A stretch of 64,000 bases of DNA, taken from the NCBI RefSeq assembly GCF_013365535.1, contig NZ_CP053590.1:858501-922500 (forward strand), read 5' to 3'. Position numbers and translations under genes: made by a program. Positions 33,701 through 37,693 of this stretch are shown one piece after another. Within the stretch, counting starts at the first letter, position 1; each line of letters begins with the position of its first letter. The notes under the pieces were generated by a model. The model saw only the letters and a program-made list of their open reading frames with translations. It searched no databases and was not told where the DNA came from. This DNA comes from Aquimarina sp. TRL1. GTDB taxonomy: Bacteria; Bacteroidota; Bacteroidia; Flavobacteriales; Flavobacteriaceae.

Positions 33701-36700
33701 AAACTCCAGAAGAAGCAGAAAATGAAGTAGTATATTCTGCTACTGTATTATATCCCAAATTATACGAAATACTTCCTGAATTAATTCCTGTGGTTACCCC
33801 TCCTATAGGGTTTTCTATACTATTGGTTGTAATATTTAATCCAGAAACAGAACCAATTACAGGTGTTTCTAAAATTCCATTTATTCCAAAGGACACTGTT
33901 TCTCCATCTACAAATAATGGATCATATCCCAAAATAGCTTCTCCAGCATATTGACTAAATGTAATTGTTACCTTATTATTTTCTCCGGGAACATTACCTA
34001 CTACTAAAAATGGACTTGTCGGTGTTCCTTCATTAACTAAATTAGAGTTAGGTGAACTTCCAGAATGCTCAAACTCTACAGTCATAGAAATCCCATTAAA
34101 TTCTGGAATTCCCGTAACGATTCCTAAATCGGCTATAGTTTGCCCTCCAACTGCGCTAATTCCTGCATCTGTAAGACCTATTTGCCCCCATAAAATCGTA
34201 TAAGAAGTTCGAGGGCATTCTGTATCATCTAAAACCCCATCATTATCATCATCTATATCTGTGACATCAGGTATTCCGTCTGAATCTGTATCTATAAACG
34301 GAGAATTTATTATTGCATCTCTCCAATCTAAATCTCCTCCTACTGTAACATCATTATCTGCATCTGGGAAGTTATTGATCTGTGTCTCATCATAAATTCC
34401 ATTACTATCTCCATATCCTGTTATTGCATCTGTAGCATCATCCAATCCATCGCCATCTGTATCACTTCCTGCTAATGTAATTCCTGCCTCCGAAGTATCA
34501 TTTCCTCCTTCATTATCTGAATCTAAATCTATGTAATCCGGTGTATCTGTTCCATCTGTGTTGGTTGGAGAAATACCTCCTGTATAAGCAGAATCCACCC
34601 CATTATTTGCTGGTCCAGCATCTCCATTAGGTCCTACATACCCTACAGAAGTCTGTGCTTCTATATTATCTGGTATTCCGTCATTATCACTATCTAAATC
34701 CAGATAATCTGCCAATCCATCTCCATCAGAATCTCTAGAAGCGCAAGCCTGTAAGGCTATCTCAATTAAATCTCCTCCTAACCCCTCATACCCTACTCCT
34801 TTCCAGGAAAATGTTACAGATGTTACTGTCCCATTGATTCTTACCGATCCGGAAGCGGTTCCCTGATCAACTGCAGGTAATGTCTCTGTAGAATTTACTG
34901 TATGTATTATATTGGGCATTCTCTGAATGGTTGCGCCTCCAATCACCTGAAAATCATCAGATCCGCTTAATCTGGATAAAGAGATTCCCGGAGTGGTAAT
35001 AGTTAGGCTTAGAGAATTGGTATGTATTCCATCAATTCCTCCTAATTTATCTATATGCAAAACAGGATTCGTTACAGCCTGATCAAAAGTAAACGTTAAT
35101 GTTCCTGATCCCTGATCATCAGTGGGCAAATCAATATCTGTTCCTGATTCATTAGTTTGATCCCAATTTACATCGTATACCAGAGAAGGAGCACCAGCAA
35201 CATTTGGGGTCCAATAGTTCGTTGTATTTAATGTATTATTTCCAAAAGGGAAAGGTACTGCTGGGGCTGTAAATGTAGATGTCGTGGTAATTGAAACACT
35301 CCCTGCAGTAGTTGTGTAAGTAGTTCCCGAACCTGACCAGATTCCGGTAGAGACCTGAGTACATCTTCCTTCTTCTGTATCTAAAATTCCATCTCCATCT
35401 GAATCTAAATCAACACTATCATCTACCCCATCTCCATCTGTATCCAAACTGTACGTATGTCCGTCTCTATAGTCCACATCATCTGAAGGATAATCATTAT
35501 CCGAATCCGGTAATGAAGAAGGTGTATTAATAGTACCATTAGGATCTGTATGATCACTTGTCGTATCGATTGCATTATCTAATCCATCACCATCTGTATC
35601 ACTGCCTGCTAATGTAATTCCTGCTTCAATAGTATCGTTTGTTCCATCCCCATCACTGTCGGTATCTAAATAATCTGGTATTAAATCTCCATCCGAATCA
35701 ATCACATTAATCCCTTCTCCATAAGAAGTATCCACTCCATTACTGGTATATGTTCCTCCAGGGGCTGTGTAGCTATAGGTAGTCTGCCCTTCTACATTAT
35801 CAGGAATACCATCACCATCGGCATCTAGATCTTTATAATTAGGGACTCCATCCCCATCTAGATTATCACATGTTCTTAAAACAGTTATATCATCGATAAA
35901 ATATAGATCAGAACCCCCTGTTCCTGTTATCGCTTCTATAGTAATTGTAGTAGAAGTTCCTAATGAGCTAATAACTATTTTTTGATTTGCACTGGTAGAA
36001 GCTCCATGTGTTGTTTGATACTCCTGAGCAGTTGTCTCATATACTAATTCTCCATCTATATAAATATTTAGTTTGGAACTGTTTCCATTAGTATAATTGG
36101 CTGCCAGATCAAATGATAATAAATTCCCATCTCCTGCAGTAGTCGAAAATGTTTGAGAGATTGTTGAAGCTGTTCCTGTCGTACTTATCTGAGCATCTGG
36201 ATCTGCTCCTGCAAAAGAATTCCAGGCAAGATCACCTCCTTCAGACCACGATGATAGTAAAGATGTAAAATCTCCATTCACAATTGCATCGGTTCCTGTT
36301 GGCTGGCATTCTATAGCATCCGGGATGCCATCATTATCATCATCTAAATCTACGTTATCTATGATGCCATCTTTATCTGTATCGATGGCAGCTCCTACTC
36401 GTATATTATCTATTTCATGTACATTATTAAACCCTCCTGTACTTCCACTAATTCCCAATTTGAATGTTGCAGGAGCTGTTTGTCCTGAATTGACATTCGT
36501 AAAGATTTGTTGAAATCCATTTCCATCATTTAGATTCAGCCATGCATTGACTATTCCATCAATAATAGTCATCCTCACTCTTCTGCTATTCGCTCTGGTA
36601 ACTCCATCTACCAAAGCTCCTCCTGGGAGAGTGGTATACCCTAAACACGGATAATTTGCTCCTTCTTCTCCTCTTATTGTAAATGTATCTGGTACAGTCC

Positions 36701-37235
36701 CTGCATATGTTGGATAATTTCCTCTACAGTCGTCTCCTCCCCCCACTGGTTCAAAGTTCCCAAATTCATCAATACCTATTGCAATCCATCCTCCATCTAC
36801 TCCATCAGTAACAGGTGACCCACACAATGAACAGTATCCATAACCTAATGGTCCTCCTGCTCCCCCAGTACTTGGAGCCGCAGTTCCATCAATTAGAAAT
36901 AAGGAAATTCCATCTGCTCCATTTCCTCCATAAGCTGCATAATCAAATTCGACAATTACATTGTCTGTAGAAGGAAATGCCACATTATAAATAGCAGTTC
37001 CTGACTGATTCCCTAAAGCATCCGTTAATCGCAACCAGTTTGTATTTTGTGCCGCGGTTCCACTTAATACCCAATCGGCACTTAATGGACTGTCAAAATC
37101 CTCATCAATAAATGTCTGAGAATATGATATTGTCGTAAATAAAATCGTCAGAACAACAATATTTACCACCCTATATTTCAGTATTTTGTTATATATAAAG
37201 TGCCCTATGCTATGTAAAGTATTCCGGTTTATCAT
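9750..37235 (-). CDS. Giant T9SS type B surface protein with TSP3-type Ca-binding repeats, 9,161 aa
   Basis: Residues about 1-39 are an N-terminal signal with a long n-region (hydrophobic core VVNIVVLTILF, end ISYSQ). An L-type-lectin-like domain follows (about 40-285, with VEFDYAAYGGNGADGISLFLIDG and EIDNIRVG). To about residue 3,920 it alternates TSP3-like Asp-rich Ca-binding motifs (DSDGDG, DDDNDG) with twelve inserted domains, each bracketed by one Cys at each end. Next come fifteen near-identical 293-residue units, two diverged units and a DxDGD tail. The last ~97 residues match the gliding-motility-type C-terminal (CHU_C, T9SS type B) domain: VNADGDNDVF, YNRWGVKVYE, LPVGTYYYLLEY, ending GYLYINK. 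It should cross the outer membrane by T9SS and stay on the surface as a Ca-stiffened adhesin-like fibre. The open frame is unbroken over 27.5 kb. Confidence 0.9.
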   Translation of the reverse strand: MINRNTLHSIGHFIYNKILKYRVVNIVVLTILFTTISYSQTFIDEDFDSPLSADWVLSGTAAQNTNWLRLTDALGNQSGTAIYNVAFPSTDNVIVEFDYAAYGGNGADGISLFLIDGTAAPSTGGAGGPLGYGYCSLCGSPVTDGVDGGWIAIGIDEFGNFEPVGGGDDCRGNYPTYAGTVPDTFTIRGEEGANYPCLGYTTLPGGALVDGVTRANSRRVRMTIIDGIVNAWLNLNDGNGFQQIFTNVNSGQTAPATFKLGISGSTGGFNNVHEIDNIRVGAAIDTDKDGIIDNVDLDDDNDGIPDAIECQPTGTDAIVNGDFTSLLSSWSEGGDLAWNSFAGADPDAQISTTGTASTISQTFSTTAGDGNLLSFDLAANYTNGNSSKLNIYIDGELVYETTAQEYQTTHGASTSANQKIVISSLGTSTTITIEAITGTGGSDLYFIDDITVLRTCDNLDGDGVPNYKDLDADGDGIPDNVEGQTTYSYTAPGGTYTSNGVDTSYGEGINVIDSDGDLIPDYLDTDSDGDGTNDTIEAGITLAGSDTDGDGLDNAIDTTSDHTDPNGTINTPSSLPDSDNDYPSDDVDYRDGHTYSLDTDGDGVDDSVDLDSDGDGILDTEEGRCTQVSTGIWSGSGTTYTTTAGSVSITTTSTFTAPAVPFPFGNNTLNTTNYWTPNVAGAPSLVYDVNWDQTNESGTDIDLPTDDQGSGTLTFTFDQAVTNPVLHIDKLGGIDGIHTNSLSLTITTPGISLSRLSGSDDFQVIGGATIQRMPNIIHTVNSTETLPAVDQGTASGSVRINGTVTSVTFSWKGVGYEGLGGDLIEIALQACASRDSDGDGLADYLDLDSDNDGIPDNIEAQTSVGYVGPNGDAGPANNGVDSAYTGGISPTNTDGTDTPDYIDLDSDNEGGNDTSEAGITLAGSDTDGDGLDDATDAITGYGDSNGIYDETQINNFPDADNDVTVGGDLDWRDAIINSPFIDTDSDGIPDVTDIDDDNDGVLDDTECPRTSYTILWGQIGLTDAGISAVGGQTIADLGIVTGIPEFNGISMTVEFEHSGSSPNSNLVNEGTPTSPFLVVGNVPGENNKVTITFSQYAGEAILGYDPLFVDGETVSFGINGILETPVIGSVSGLNITTNSIENPIGGVTTGINSGSISYNLGYNTVAEYTTSFSASSGVSSSQNAIFIRIWYRPDSSCDIDGDTTPDYLDLDSDGDGCSDSVEGGNTLVSNNDISNYNTGIDANLNGLLDQFEDGTTGTINYTSTYTEYAKSNQVSACLDTDGDGVVDIVDIDDDNDGIPDEDECPGLNQPLVVYGSFSESSIPTTEWYISSTASNFDTPTGSVYTYSSTNKNSTLTGGLFDEIGDGNPDTGNRNTLFEINSFNSGVVLKFSKQLDGGENYQYSFDLGARGVGSASEYVVDLYNADTDIVVSTLERAAFNTLPSYSASPNYATYSGNFTVPQTGNYYVLFRGTGTGSSPDDYIIDRVAFKRTVPEICTTNTDGDGVPNSLDLDSDGDGCSDSVEAGNTLVANNDTVNYNTGTDANGNGLLDQFEDGTTGNINYTPSYYLAIDNTLNACLDTDGDGVGDLTDIDDDNDGVLDTTELSCGVGEAAVTNTVLTAGSQQIEGTFTNGSGIADYNIQFSNLSAALVAANIAPVAGGLHYIVDDTNLGDYETTIQITPQTGGLLESVEWGPDLVGNTDTENDNDEQTITLTWTPAVTAVVIDPDNQLDIADGTIINSGQAIFQGAEYENASPPTWKIVFTTNLISSAFALTTSHEALAGVADLRDEGFSLVTNVCYAENTDGDGLINSLDLDSDGDSCSDSVEAGNTLVNNNDTVNYNTGADVNGNGLLDQFENGTTGTINYNSSYDSLAKDSSFNGCLDTDGDNVGDLIDIDDDNDGILDEMECDYGGGNTVPLISHSFAETGSYGAYTLTNYAGSPFIDSRGIVLNRDANFSAELTTTITANKGDQLDMTITIGRLSGANTLDYVEVFLDGVSQGTEFASALASGPIVISSTVDNNNPELKVVLNHIHSAGNNDYYIHTIEGFLTYSATCKENTDGDGVPNSLDLDSDGDGCSDSVEAGNTLVANNDTVNYNTGTDANGNGLLDQFEDGATGNINYTPSYYLAIDNTLNACLDTDGDGVGDLTDIDDDNDGVLDTTELSCGVGEAAVTNTVLTAGSQQIEGTFTNGSGIADYNIQFSNLSAALVAANIAPVAGGLHYIVDDTNLGDYETTIQITPQTGGLLESVEWGPDLVGNTDTENDNDEQTITLTWTPAVTAVVIDPDNQLDIADGTIINSGQAIFQGAEYENASPPTWKIVFTTNLISSAFALTTSHEALAGVADLRDEGFSLVTNVCYAENTDGDGLINSLDLDSDGDSCSDSVEAGNTLVNNNDTVNYNTGADVNGNGLLDQFENGTTGTINYNSSYDTLAIDNSLGGCLDTDGDNVGDLIDIDDDNDGILDSEEQKPCDLDAFDARYVDTVIEYTYPANVPIINRDPEQALGPPDNVDNLGEVVSLGDVGNYITLGFSNAYMTNSGDNQIDLIVYEAGAAESVELRVRPVNNQIATALQGLGITADVQGYYPLGIFLSSSGLDIDAATSNAFGAGELIFDAIKLVSNTNAGGSYPGADIDAVEARFITCYPEDINTDSASGDSIVNRLDLDSDGDGCSDSVEAGNTSVANNDIVNYNTGTDANANGLLDQFEDGTTGNINYTSTYYLAMDDSLNACLDTDGDGVGDLIDIDDDNDGILDKTELSCGVAAAAVTNTVLIAGSQEIEGTYTNGMAVADYKVNFSNLNAALVAANIVPVAGGLHYVVDDTNLGDYQTIIKVIPQAGSLLETVEWGPNLVGNTDAENDNDEQTITLVWTPSVIATVVDPDNQLDIADGTVINSGQAIFQGAEYENTNPPTWKIVFNTSLLPSAFELTASHTALAGVADLRDEGFSIIANVCYGENTDGDGMINSLDLDSDGDGCSDSVEAGNTVFSNNDIINYNSGLDANGNGLLDQFENGTSGTINYVSTYTQYALDGNISGCLDTDNDGVVDIVDIDDDNDGVLDTDESQSCSTAIEPIITPVAIVSIPGAPFTIDCNTEGSLDEMIDGDFASNGDGCRDLDWTVADDNQGNGLRLTLATVYDNISEFYLWNDVNLSSGVNDGVQNFSIKLYDKDAVLLGTETGFVAANAGAAMQSFSLSQTYNGVLSFDLVIETTYTRSPIQIREIAIGGPSARCSVDYDVDGDTTANRLDLDSDGDGCSDAYEAGATTDKTANFAFTNTTVNGEDTNGNGLADSIEDLPGNPGQVNYSLSYFQFAIDNSVNACADNDNDGIGDHADIDDDNDGVLDAVESPNCFYTEAEATTIVTVTSDLTVESVSRPFSNAHDGADNTASYTGVTPNQNGVGVSIYEITPTIPMAITAIDFSMYNLAFTNGAGNTVKLQGFTGSIWEDLDTASNRTVVNAIETFINTLQPNKVYQKFRITGETGLVYYARVKEIYIYANNFVSSLNPKTICNDNLDGGTGDVLPNHFDPDSDGDGCSDAYEAGATSDKTTDFAFTNTSGNGEDVNGNGLADVVENGTTGTINYVSTYELYAWSDELNLCIDTDNDGVGDLVDLDDDNDGILDPDESSYCSNPFTSSYTIANAVFANNTTANATYTADILDSSNTKVATIQFLIPATSANVVGYADYSEVVNGDELQFNWLGTGTNPNQCIQYTITPEAGMEFNATLRCYLPGNGSSAQNNTISMTPDFGTLPNGKAISATFFESATSHTDRDTGDIISSGMTIQRLSNGVPGTTYSYLEFDVMSDDINPYIFNMCFNWSSAMNHETFSIRFESVNCTSSELDVDGDTLINSLDLDSDGDGCSDAAEGGVPQALGNTSNNFQFVISQGVGNGDENGNGLADEVEDLPGSPGQVNYTLNYTNAVDPAVNVACSIDSDGDGIDDVVDLDDDNDGIVDRIEGGGVDPGADDDNDGILNYADSDYPGYVDSNGDGINDHFDYDGDGVANHLDLDSDNDGLLDLIEAGGVDTDGDGAVDYPTPGDASSMVDVDGDGLADSLDTIDSGSGAGEVTSGTALPMPNSDGTGGSDSQDIDSDDDGIVDNIEVQPTVGYIAPLGSDADGDGIDDAYDLDAGGSVLVREDTDTDGLYDYVDLDSDGDGESDHIEGYDVDGDGVSDTLFSGVDIDGDGLDDAFDADTSVLDATNGGQTSGSFPDIDNVGGEPDWREAKDSDGDGINDVSDLDDDNDGIVDRIEGGGVDPGADDDNDGILNYADSDYPGYVDSNGDGINDHFDYDGDGVANHLDLDSDNDGLLDLIEAGGVDTDGDGAVDYPTPGDASSMVDVDGDGLADSLDTIDSGSGAGEVTSGTALPMPNSDGTGGSDSQDIDSDDDGIVDNIEVQPTVGYIAPLGSDSDGDGIDDAYDLDAGGSVLVREDTDTDGLYDYVDLDSDGDGESDHIEGYDVDGDGVSDTLFSGVDIDGDGLDDAFDADTSVLDATNGGQTSGSFPDIDNVGGEPDWREAKDSDGDGIDDVSDLDDDNDGIVDRIEGGGVDPGADDDNDGILNYADSDYPGYVDSNGDGINDHFDYDGDGVANHLDLDSDNDGLLDLIEAGGVDTDGDGAVDYPTPGDASSMVDVDGDGLADSLDTIDSGSGAGEVTSGTALPMPNSDGTGGSDSQDIDSDDDGIVDNIEVQPTVGYIAPLGSDSDGDGIDDAYDLDAGGSVLVREDTDTDGLYDYVDLDSDGDGESDHIEGYDVDGDGVSDTLFSGVDIDGDGLDDAFDADTSVLDATNGGQTSGSFPDIDNVGGEPDWREAKDSDGDGIDDVVDLDDDNDGIVDRIEGGGVDPGADDDNDGILNYADSDYPGYVDSNGDGINDHFDYDGDGVANHLDLDSDNDGLLDLIEAGGVDTDGDGAVDYPTPGDASSMVDVDGDGLADSLDTIDSGSGAGEVTSGTALPMPNSDGTGGSDSQDIDSDDDGIVDNIEVQPTVGYIAPLGSDADGDGIDDAYDLDAGGSVLVREDTDTDGLYDYVDLDSDGDGESDHIEGYDVDGDGVSDTLFSGVDIDGDGLDDAFDADTSVLDATNGGQTSGSFPDIDNVGGEPDWREAKDSDGDGIDDVVDLDDDNDGIVDRIEGGGVDPGADDDNDGILNYADSDYPGYVDSNGDGINDHFDYDGDGVANHLDLDSDNDGLLDLIEAGGVDTDGDGAVDYPTPGDASSMVDVDGDGLADSLDTIDSGSGAGEVTSGTALPMPNSDGTGGSDSQDIDSDDDGIVDNIEAQPTVGYIAPLGSDADGDGIDDAYDLDAGGSVLVREDTDTDGLYDYVDLDSDGDGESDHIEGYDVDGDGVSDTLFSGVDIDGDGLDDAFDADTSVLDATNGGQTSGSFPDIDNVGGEPDWREAKDSDGDGIDDVVDLDDDNDGIVDRIEGGGVDPGADDDNDGILNYADSDYPGYVDSNGDGINDHFDYDGDGVANHLDLDSDNDGLLDLIEAGGVDTDGDGAVDYPTPGDASSMVDVDGDGLADSLDTIDSGSGAGEVTSGTALPMPNSDGTGGSDSQDIDSDDDGIVDNIEVQPTVGYIAPLGSDSDGDGIDDAYDLDAGGSVLVREDTDTDGLYDYVDLDSDGDGESDHIEGYDVDGDGVSDTLFSGVDIDGDGLDDAFDADTSVLDATNGGQTSGSFPDIDNVGGEPDWREAKDSDGDGIDDVVDLDDDNDGIVDRIEGGGVDPGADDDNDGILNYADSDYPGYVDSNGDGINDHFDYDGDGVANHLDLDSDNDGLLDLIEAGGVDTDGDGAVDYPTPGDASSMVDVDGDGLADSLDTIDSGSGAGEVTSGTALPMPNSDGTGGSDSQDIDSDDDGIVDNIEVQPTVGYIAPLGSDADGDGIDDAYDLDAGGSVLVREDTDTDGLYDYVDLDSDGDGESDHIEGYDVDGDGVSDTLFSGVDIDGDGLDDAFDADTSVLDATNGGQTSGSFPDIDNVGGEPDWREAKDSDGDGIDDVSDLDDDNDGIVDRIEGGGVDPGADDDNDGILNYADSDYPGYVDSNGDGINDHFDYDGDGVANHLDLDSDNDGLLDLIEAGGVDTDGDGAVDYPTPGDASSMVDVDGDGLADSLDTIDSGSGAGEVTSGTALPMPNSDGTGGSDSQDIDSDDDGIVDNIEVQPTVGYIAPLGSDSDGDGIDDAYDLDAGGSVLVREDTDTDGLYDYVDLDSDGDGESDHIEGYDVDGDGVSDTLFSGVDIDGDGLDDAFDADTSVLDATNGGQTSGSFPDIDNVGGEPDWREAKDSDGDGIDDVSDLDDDNDGIVDRIEGGGVDPGADDDNDGILNYADSDYPGYVDSNGDGINDHFDYDGDGVANHLDLDSDNDGLLDLIEAGGVDTDGDGAVDYPTPGDASSMVDVDGDGLADSLDTIDSGSGAGEVTSGTALPMPNSDGTGGSDSQDIDSDDDGIVDNIEVQPTVGYIAPLGSDADGDGIDDAYDLDAGGSVLVREDTDTDGLYDYVDLDSDGDGESDHIEGYDVDGDGVSDTLFSGVDIDGDGLDDAFDADTSVLDATNGGQTSGSFPDIDNVGGEPDWREAKDSDGDGINDVSDLDDDNDGIVDRIEGGGVDPGADDDNDGILNYADSDYPGYVDSNGDGINDHFDYDGDGVANHLDLDSDNDGLLDLIEAGGVDTDGDGAVDYPTPGDASSMVDVDGDGLADSLDTIDSGSGAGEVTSGTALPMPNSDGTGGSDSQDIDSDDDGIVDNIEVQPTVGYIAPLGSDSDGDGIDDAYDLDAGGSVLVREDTDTDGLYDYVDLDSDGDGESDHIEGYDVDGDGVSDTLFSGVDIDGDGLDDAFDADTSVLDATNGGQTSGSFPDIDNVGGEPDWREAKDSDGDGIDDVSDLDDDNDGIVDRIEGGGVDPGADDDNDGILNYADSDYPGYVDSNGDGINDHFDYDGDGVANHLDLDSDNDGLLDLIEAGGVDTDGDGAVDYPTPGDASSMVDVDGDGLADSLDTIDSGSGAGEVTSGTALPMPNSDGTGGSDSQDIDSDDDGIVDNIEVQPTVGYIAPLGSDSDGDGIDDAYDLDAGGSVLVREDTDTDGLYDYVDLDSDGDGESDHIEGYDVDGDGVSDTLFSGVDIDGDGLDDAFDADTSVLDATNGGQTSGSFPDIDNVGGEPDWREAKDSDGDGIDDVSDLDDDNDGIVDRIEGGGVDPGADDDNDGILNYADSDYPGYVDSNGDGINDHFDYDGDGVANHLDLDSDNDGLLDLIEAGGVDTDGDGAVDYPTPGDASSMVDVDGDGLADSLDTIDSGSGAGEVTSGTALPMPNSDGTGGSDSQDIDSDDDGIVDNIEVQPTVGYIAPLGSDADGDGIDDAYDLDAGGSVLVREDTDTDGLYDYVDLDSDGDGESDHIEGYDVDGDGVSDTLFSGVDIDGDGLDDAFDADTSVLDATNGGQTSGSFPDIDNVGGEPDWREAKDSDGDGINDVSDLDDDNDGIVDRIEGGGVDPGADDDNDGILNYADSDYPGYVDSNGDGINDHFDYDGDGVANHLDLDSDNDGLLDLIEAGGVDTDGDGAVDYPTPGDASSMVDVDGDGLADSLDTIDSGSGAGEVTSGTALPMPNSDGTGGSDSQDIDSDDDGIVDNIEVQPTVGYIAPLGSDSDGDGIDDAYDLDAGGSVLVREDTDTDGLYDYVDLDSDGDGESDHIEGYDVDGDGVSDTLFSGVDIDGDGLDDAFDADTSVLDATNGGQTSGSFPDIDNVGGEPDWREAKDSDGDGIDDVVDLDDDNDGIVDRIEGGGVDPGADDDNDGILNYADSDYPGYVDSNGDGINDHFDYDGDGVANHLDLDSDNDGLLDLIEAGGVDTDGDGAVDYPTPGDASSMVDVDGDGLADSLDTIDSGSGAGEVTSGTALPMPNSDGTGGSDSQDIDSDDDGIVDNIEVQPTVGYIAPLGSDADGDGIDDAYDLDAGGSVLVREDTDTDGLYDYVDLDSDGDGESDHIEGYDVDGDGVSDTLFSGVDIDGDGLDDAFDADTSVLDATNGGQTSGSFPDIDNVGGEPDWREAKDSDGDGIDDVVDLDDDNDGIVDRIEGGGVDPGADDDNDGILNYADSDYPGYVDSNGDGINDHFDYDGDGVANHLDLDSDNDGLLDLIEAGGVDTDGDGAVDYPTPGDASSMVDVDGDGLADSLDTIDSGSGAGEVTSGTALPMPNSDGTGGSDSQDIDSDDDGIVDNIEVQPTVGYIAPLGSDADGDGIDDAYDLDAGGSVLVREDTDTDGLYDYVDLDSDGDGESDHIEGYDVDGDGVSDTLFSGVDIDGDGLDDAFDADTSVLDATNGGQTSGSFPDIDNVGGEPDWREAKDSDGDGIDDVVDLDDDNDGIVDRIEGGGVDPGADDDNDGILNYADSDYPGYVDSNGDGINDHFDYDGDGVANHLDLDSDNDGLLDLIEAGGVDTDGDGAVDYPTPGDASSMVDVDGDGLADSLDTIDSGSGAGEVTSGTALPMPNSDGTGGSDSQDIDSDDDGIPDNVEVQFTTGYVPPLGRDTDGDGIDDAYDIDNSDPDTGNALIAIDTDRDGIPDYLDTDSDDDQIPDVLEAGIGTLIGVDSDNDGLDDGFEGGNSNDGFDTNDELNNGARDTNNNDYPTTFEVDFREKLDWDNDGIPDAVDLDDDNDGIVDRIEGGGVDPSADDDNDGILNYADSDYPGYVDSNGDGINDHFDYDGDGVANHLDLDSDNDGLVDIIEAGGVDTDGDGAVDYPTPGDASSMVDVDGDGLADSLDTIDNGSGAGEVTTGTALQVPNSDGAGGSDSQDIDSDDDGIPDNVEVQSTTGYVPPLGRDGDGDGIDDAYDTDLDEGISLNRPMDTDGDTIPDYLDTDADNDSVPDVIEAGFDIAIDITDTDGDGLLDIFEGSDSADGFDTNDELNGGSEDLQNTDDTDDVDYRDIDDDNDGILTYNEDYDGDSNPVNQDTDSDGIPDYLDDDDDGDGVLTTNEGVNPDNDGDPSTGDIQDTDGDTIPDYLDIDDDGDGIHTEYELDVNNDGEEPDDTDSDSIPDYLDPDDDGDEILTIDEDSDPNGDGNPNDAIDSNNNGIPNYLEPNTLTDAEDGIEIFTAMSVNADGDNDVFMIRGVEQYENRLEIYNRWGVKVYEADNYGVDNKYFTGMSEGRLTINEEEELPVGTYYYLLEYVLPSGVRKSRMGYLYINK
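9753..10044 (-). other. T9SS type B (CHU_C-like) sorting domain coding segment
   Basis: This is the C-terminal ~97 codons of the giant gene. Landmarks are N-A-D-G-D-N-D-V-F, an I-Y-N-R-W-G-x-K-V-Y-E segment, then P-x-G-T-Y-Y-Y and a final Y-L-Y-I-N-K. In this family the domain directs T9SS export and usually depends on an adjacent PorP/SprF protein, which is present here. Confidence 0.85.
10533..11396 (-). repeat. Diverged C-terminal repeat unit (unit 17)
   Basis: The first two thirds follow the 293-aa consensus with scattered changes (for example IIEAGG for LIEAGG, TIDNGSG for TIDSGSG). The last third is replaced by a different Asp-rich sequence ending VDYRD. It is the array edge nearest the sorting domain; such edge copies usually escape homogenisation. 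Confidence 0.75.
11397..12275 (-). repeat. Half-diverged repeat unit (unit 16)
   Basis: It has exactly the same 879-bp length as the array units. Its protein-upstream half is nearly identical to them, while the half from IPDNVEVQFTTGY onward is different and instead resembles unit 17. The sharp switch from near-identity to divergence marks a recombination or conversion boundary. Confidence 0.8.
12276..25460 (-). repeat. Fifteen tandem 879-bp units in the giant gene
   Basis: Unit boundaries recur exactly every 879 bp (293 codons) from 25460 down to 12276, in frame and without any length change. Units differ only at a few sites: the junction DDVV, DDVS or NDVS; SDA versus SDS before DGDGIDDAYD; a single EAQ for EVQ (21437 region); and some silent changes. 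Each unit carries about a dozen Asp-rich Ca-binding motifs and no cysteine. Distribution of the variants shows multi-unit blocks have been copied: units 1-2 (23703-25460) and units 12-13 (14034-15791) share rare silent variants. Copy number may vary between cells or be mis-assembled. Confidence 0.95.
29949..31064 (-). repeat. 1.1-kb direct repeat copy B in the giant gene
   Basis: Nearly identical to 31626-32741 at a constant offset of 1,677 bp. It covers TSP3 motifs, one complete Cys-bracketed domain (from SCGVGEAAV to NVCYAENTDGDG) and the following linker. A third, clearly diverged copy of the same domain lies at about 28390-28980. Confidence 0.85.
31626..32741 (-). repeat. 1.1-kb direct repeat copy A in the giant gene
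   Basis: Partner of the copy at 29949-31064, with only a few substitutions over about 1.1 kb. The segment between the copies (31065-31625) holds a different inserted domain, so the duplication copied a domain plus linker rather than the whole region. Confidence 0.85.
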
Positions 37236-37328
37236 TGTTATTTCATTTTAGTGTGGGGTTACATTCATCTATAGAAAAAAAGGAGTAAATCACTTTTATA
37301 AAATGAGCTGAATCTATTGTTATCGTTT

Positions 37329-37607
37329 TTATTTTTCAATACAAAAAAATGTTTTCCAGAAGTAAATCAACCTTCTGAAAAACAAATGAAAACGCTTTAA
37401 ATCTAAATAAATAAACTCCTCTTCTTTAGGGGGTTTCAAAATTGAAACAGAGGGAATTGCTATCGTAGTATTTGATAAATAATAGGTATCTTTAACACTT
37501 ATTAATTTTGGGGTATTTAGCTCCTCATTCGAAGAGAAATTAATTTGAAGAGATGTAATATATTCATATATGTTGCTTGAAGGTACTATCCGAAAGCATA
37601 TCCTCAT
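37329..37607 (-). CDS. Doubtful small protein, 92 aa
   Basis: An open frame on the same strand as the giant gene, ending about 95 bp before it. The translation has no recognised domain; the last third is rich in aromatic and basic residues (FHLFFRRLIYFWKTFF). There is no signal peptide or clear ribosome site. It may be a chance frame in the leader region of the giant gene. Confidence 0.25.
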   Translation of the reverse strand: MRICFRIVPSSNIYEYITSLQINFSSNEELNTPKLISVKDTYYLSNTTIAIPSVSILKPPKEEEFIYLDLKRFHLFFRRLIYFWKTFFCIEK

Positions 37608-37644
37608 AATGGTTGATTTAGTTATAAATTAATTATTATACACC

Positions 37645-37693
37645 CCCCTACAATTGTATGCTCGCCAAAGTCTTACTCTTGTAGGGGCTTTTT
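37645..37693 (+). terminator. Terminator-like hairpin on the plus strand
   Basis: The stem CCCCTACAA (37645-37653) pairs with 37679-37687 and is followed by C then T5 on the plus strand. No plus-strand gene is visible upstream, so it may end a short plus-strand transcript antisense to the giant gene's leader. Confidence 0.45.

Noticed and set aside
9750..37235. Giant frame as an assembly artefact
   Set aside because: The frame is intact throughout, units are exactly in phase, and the start and end domains fit a T9SS substrate with matching neighbours. Only the exact copy number of the array remains doubtful.
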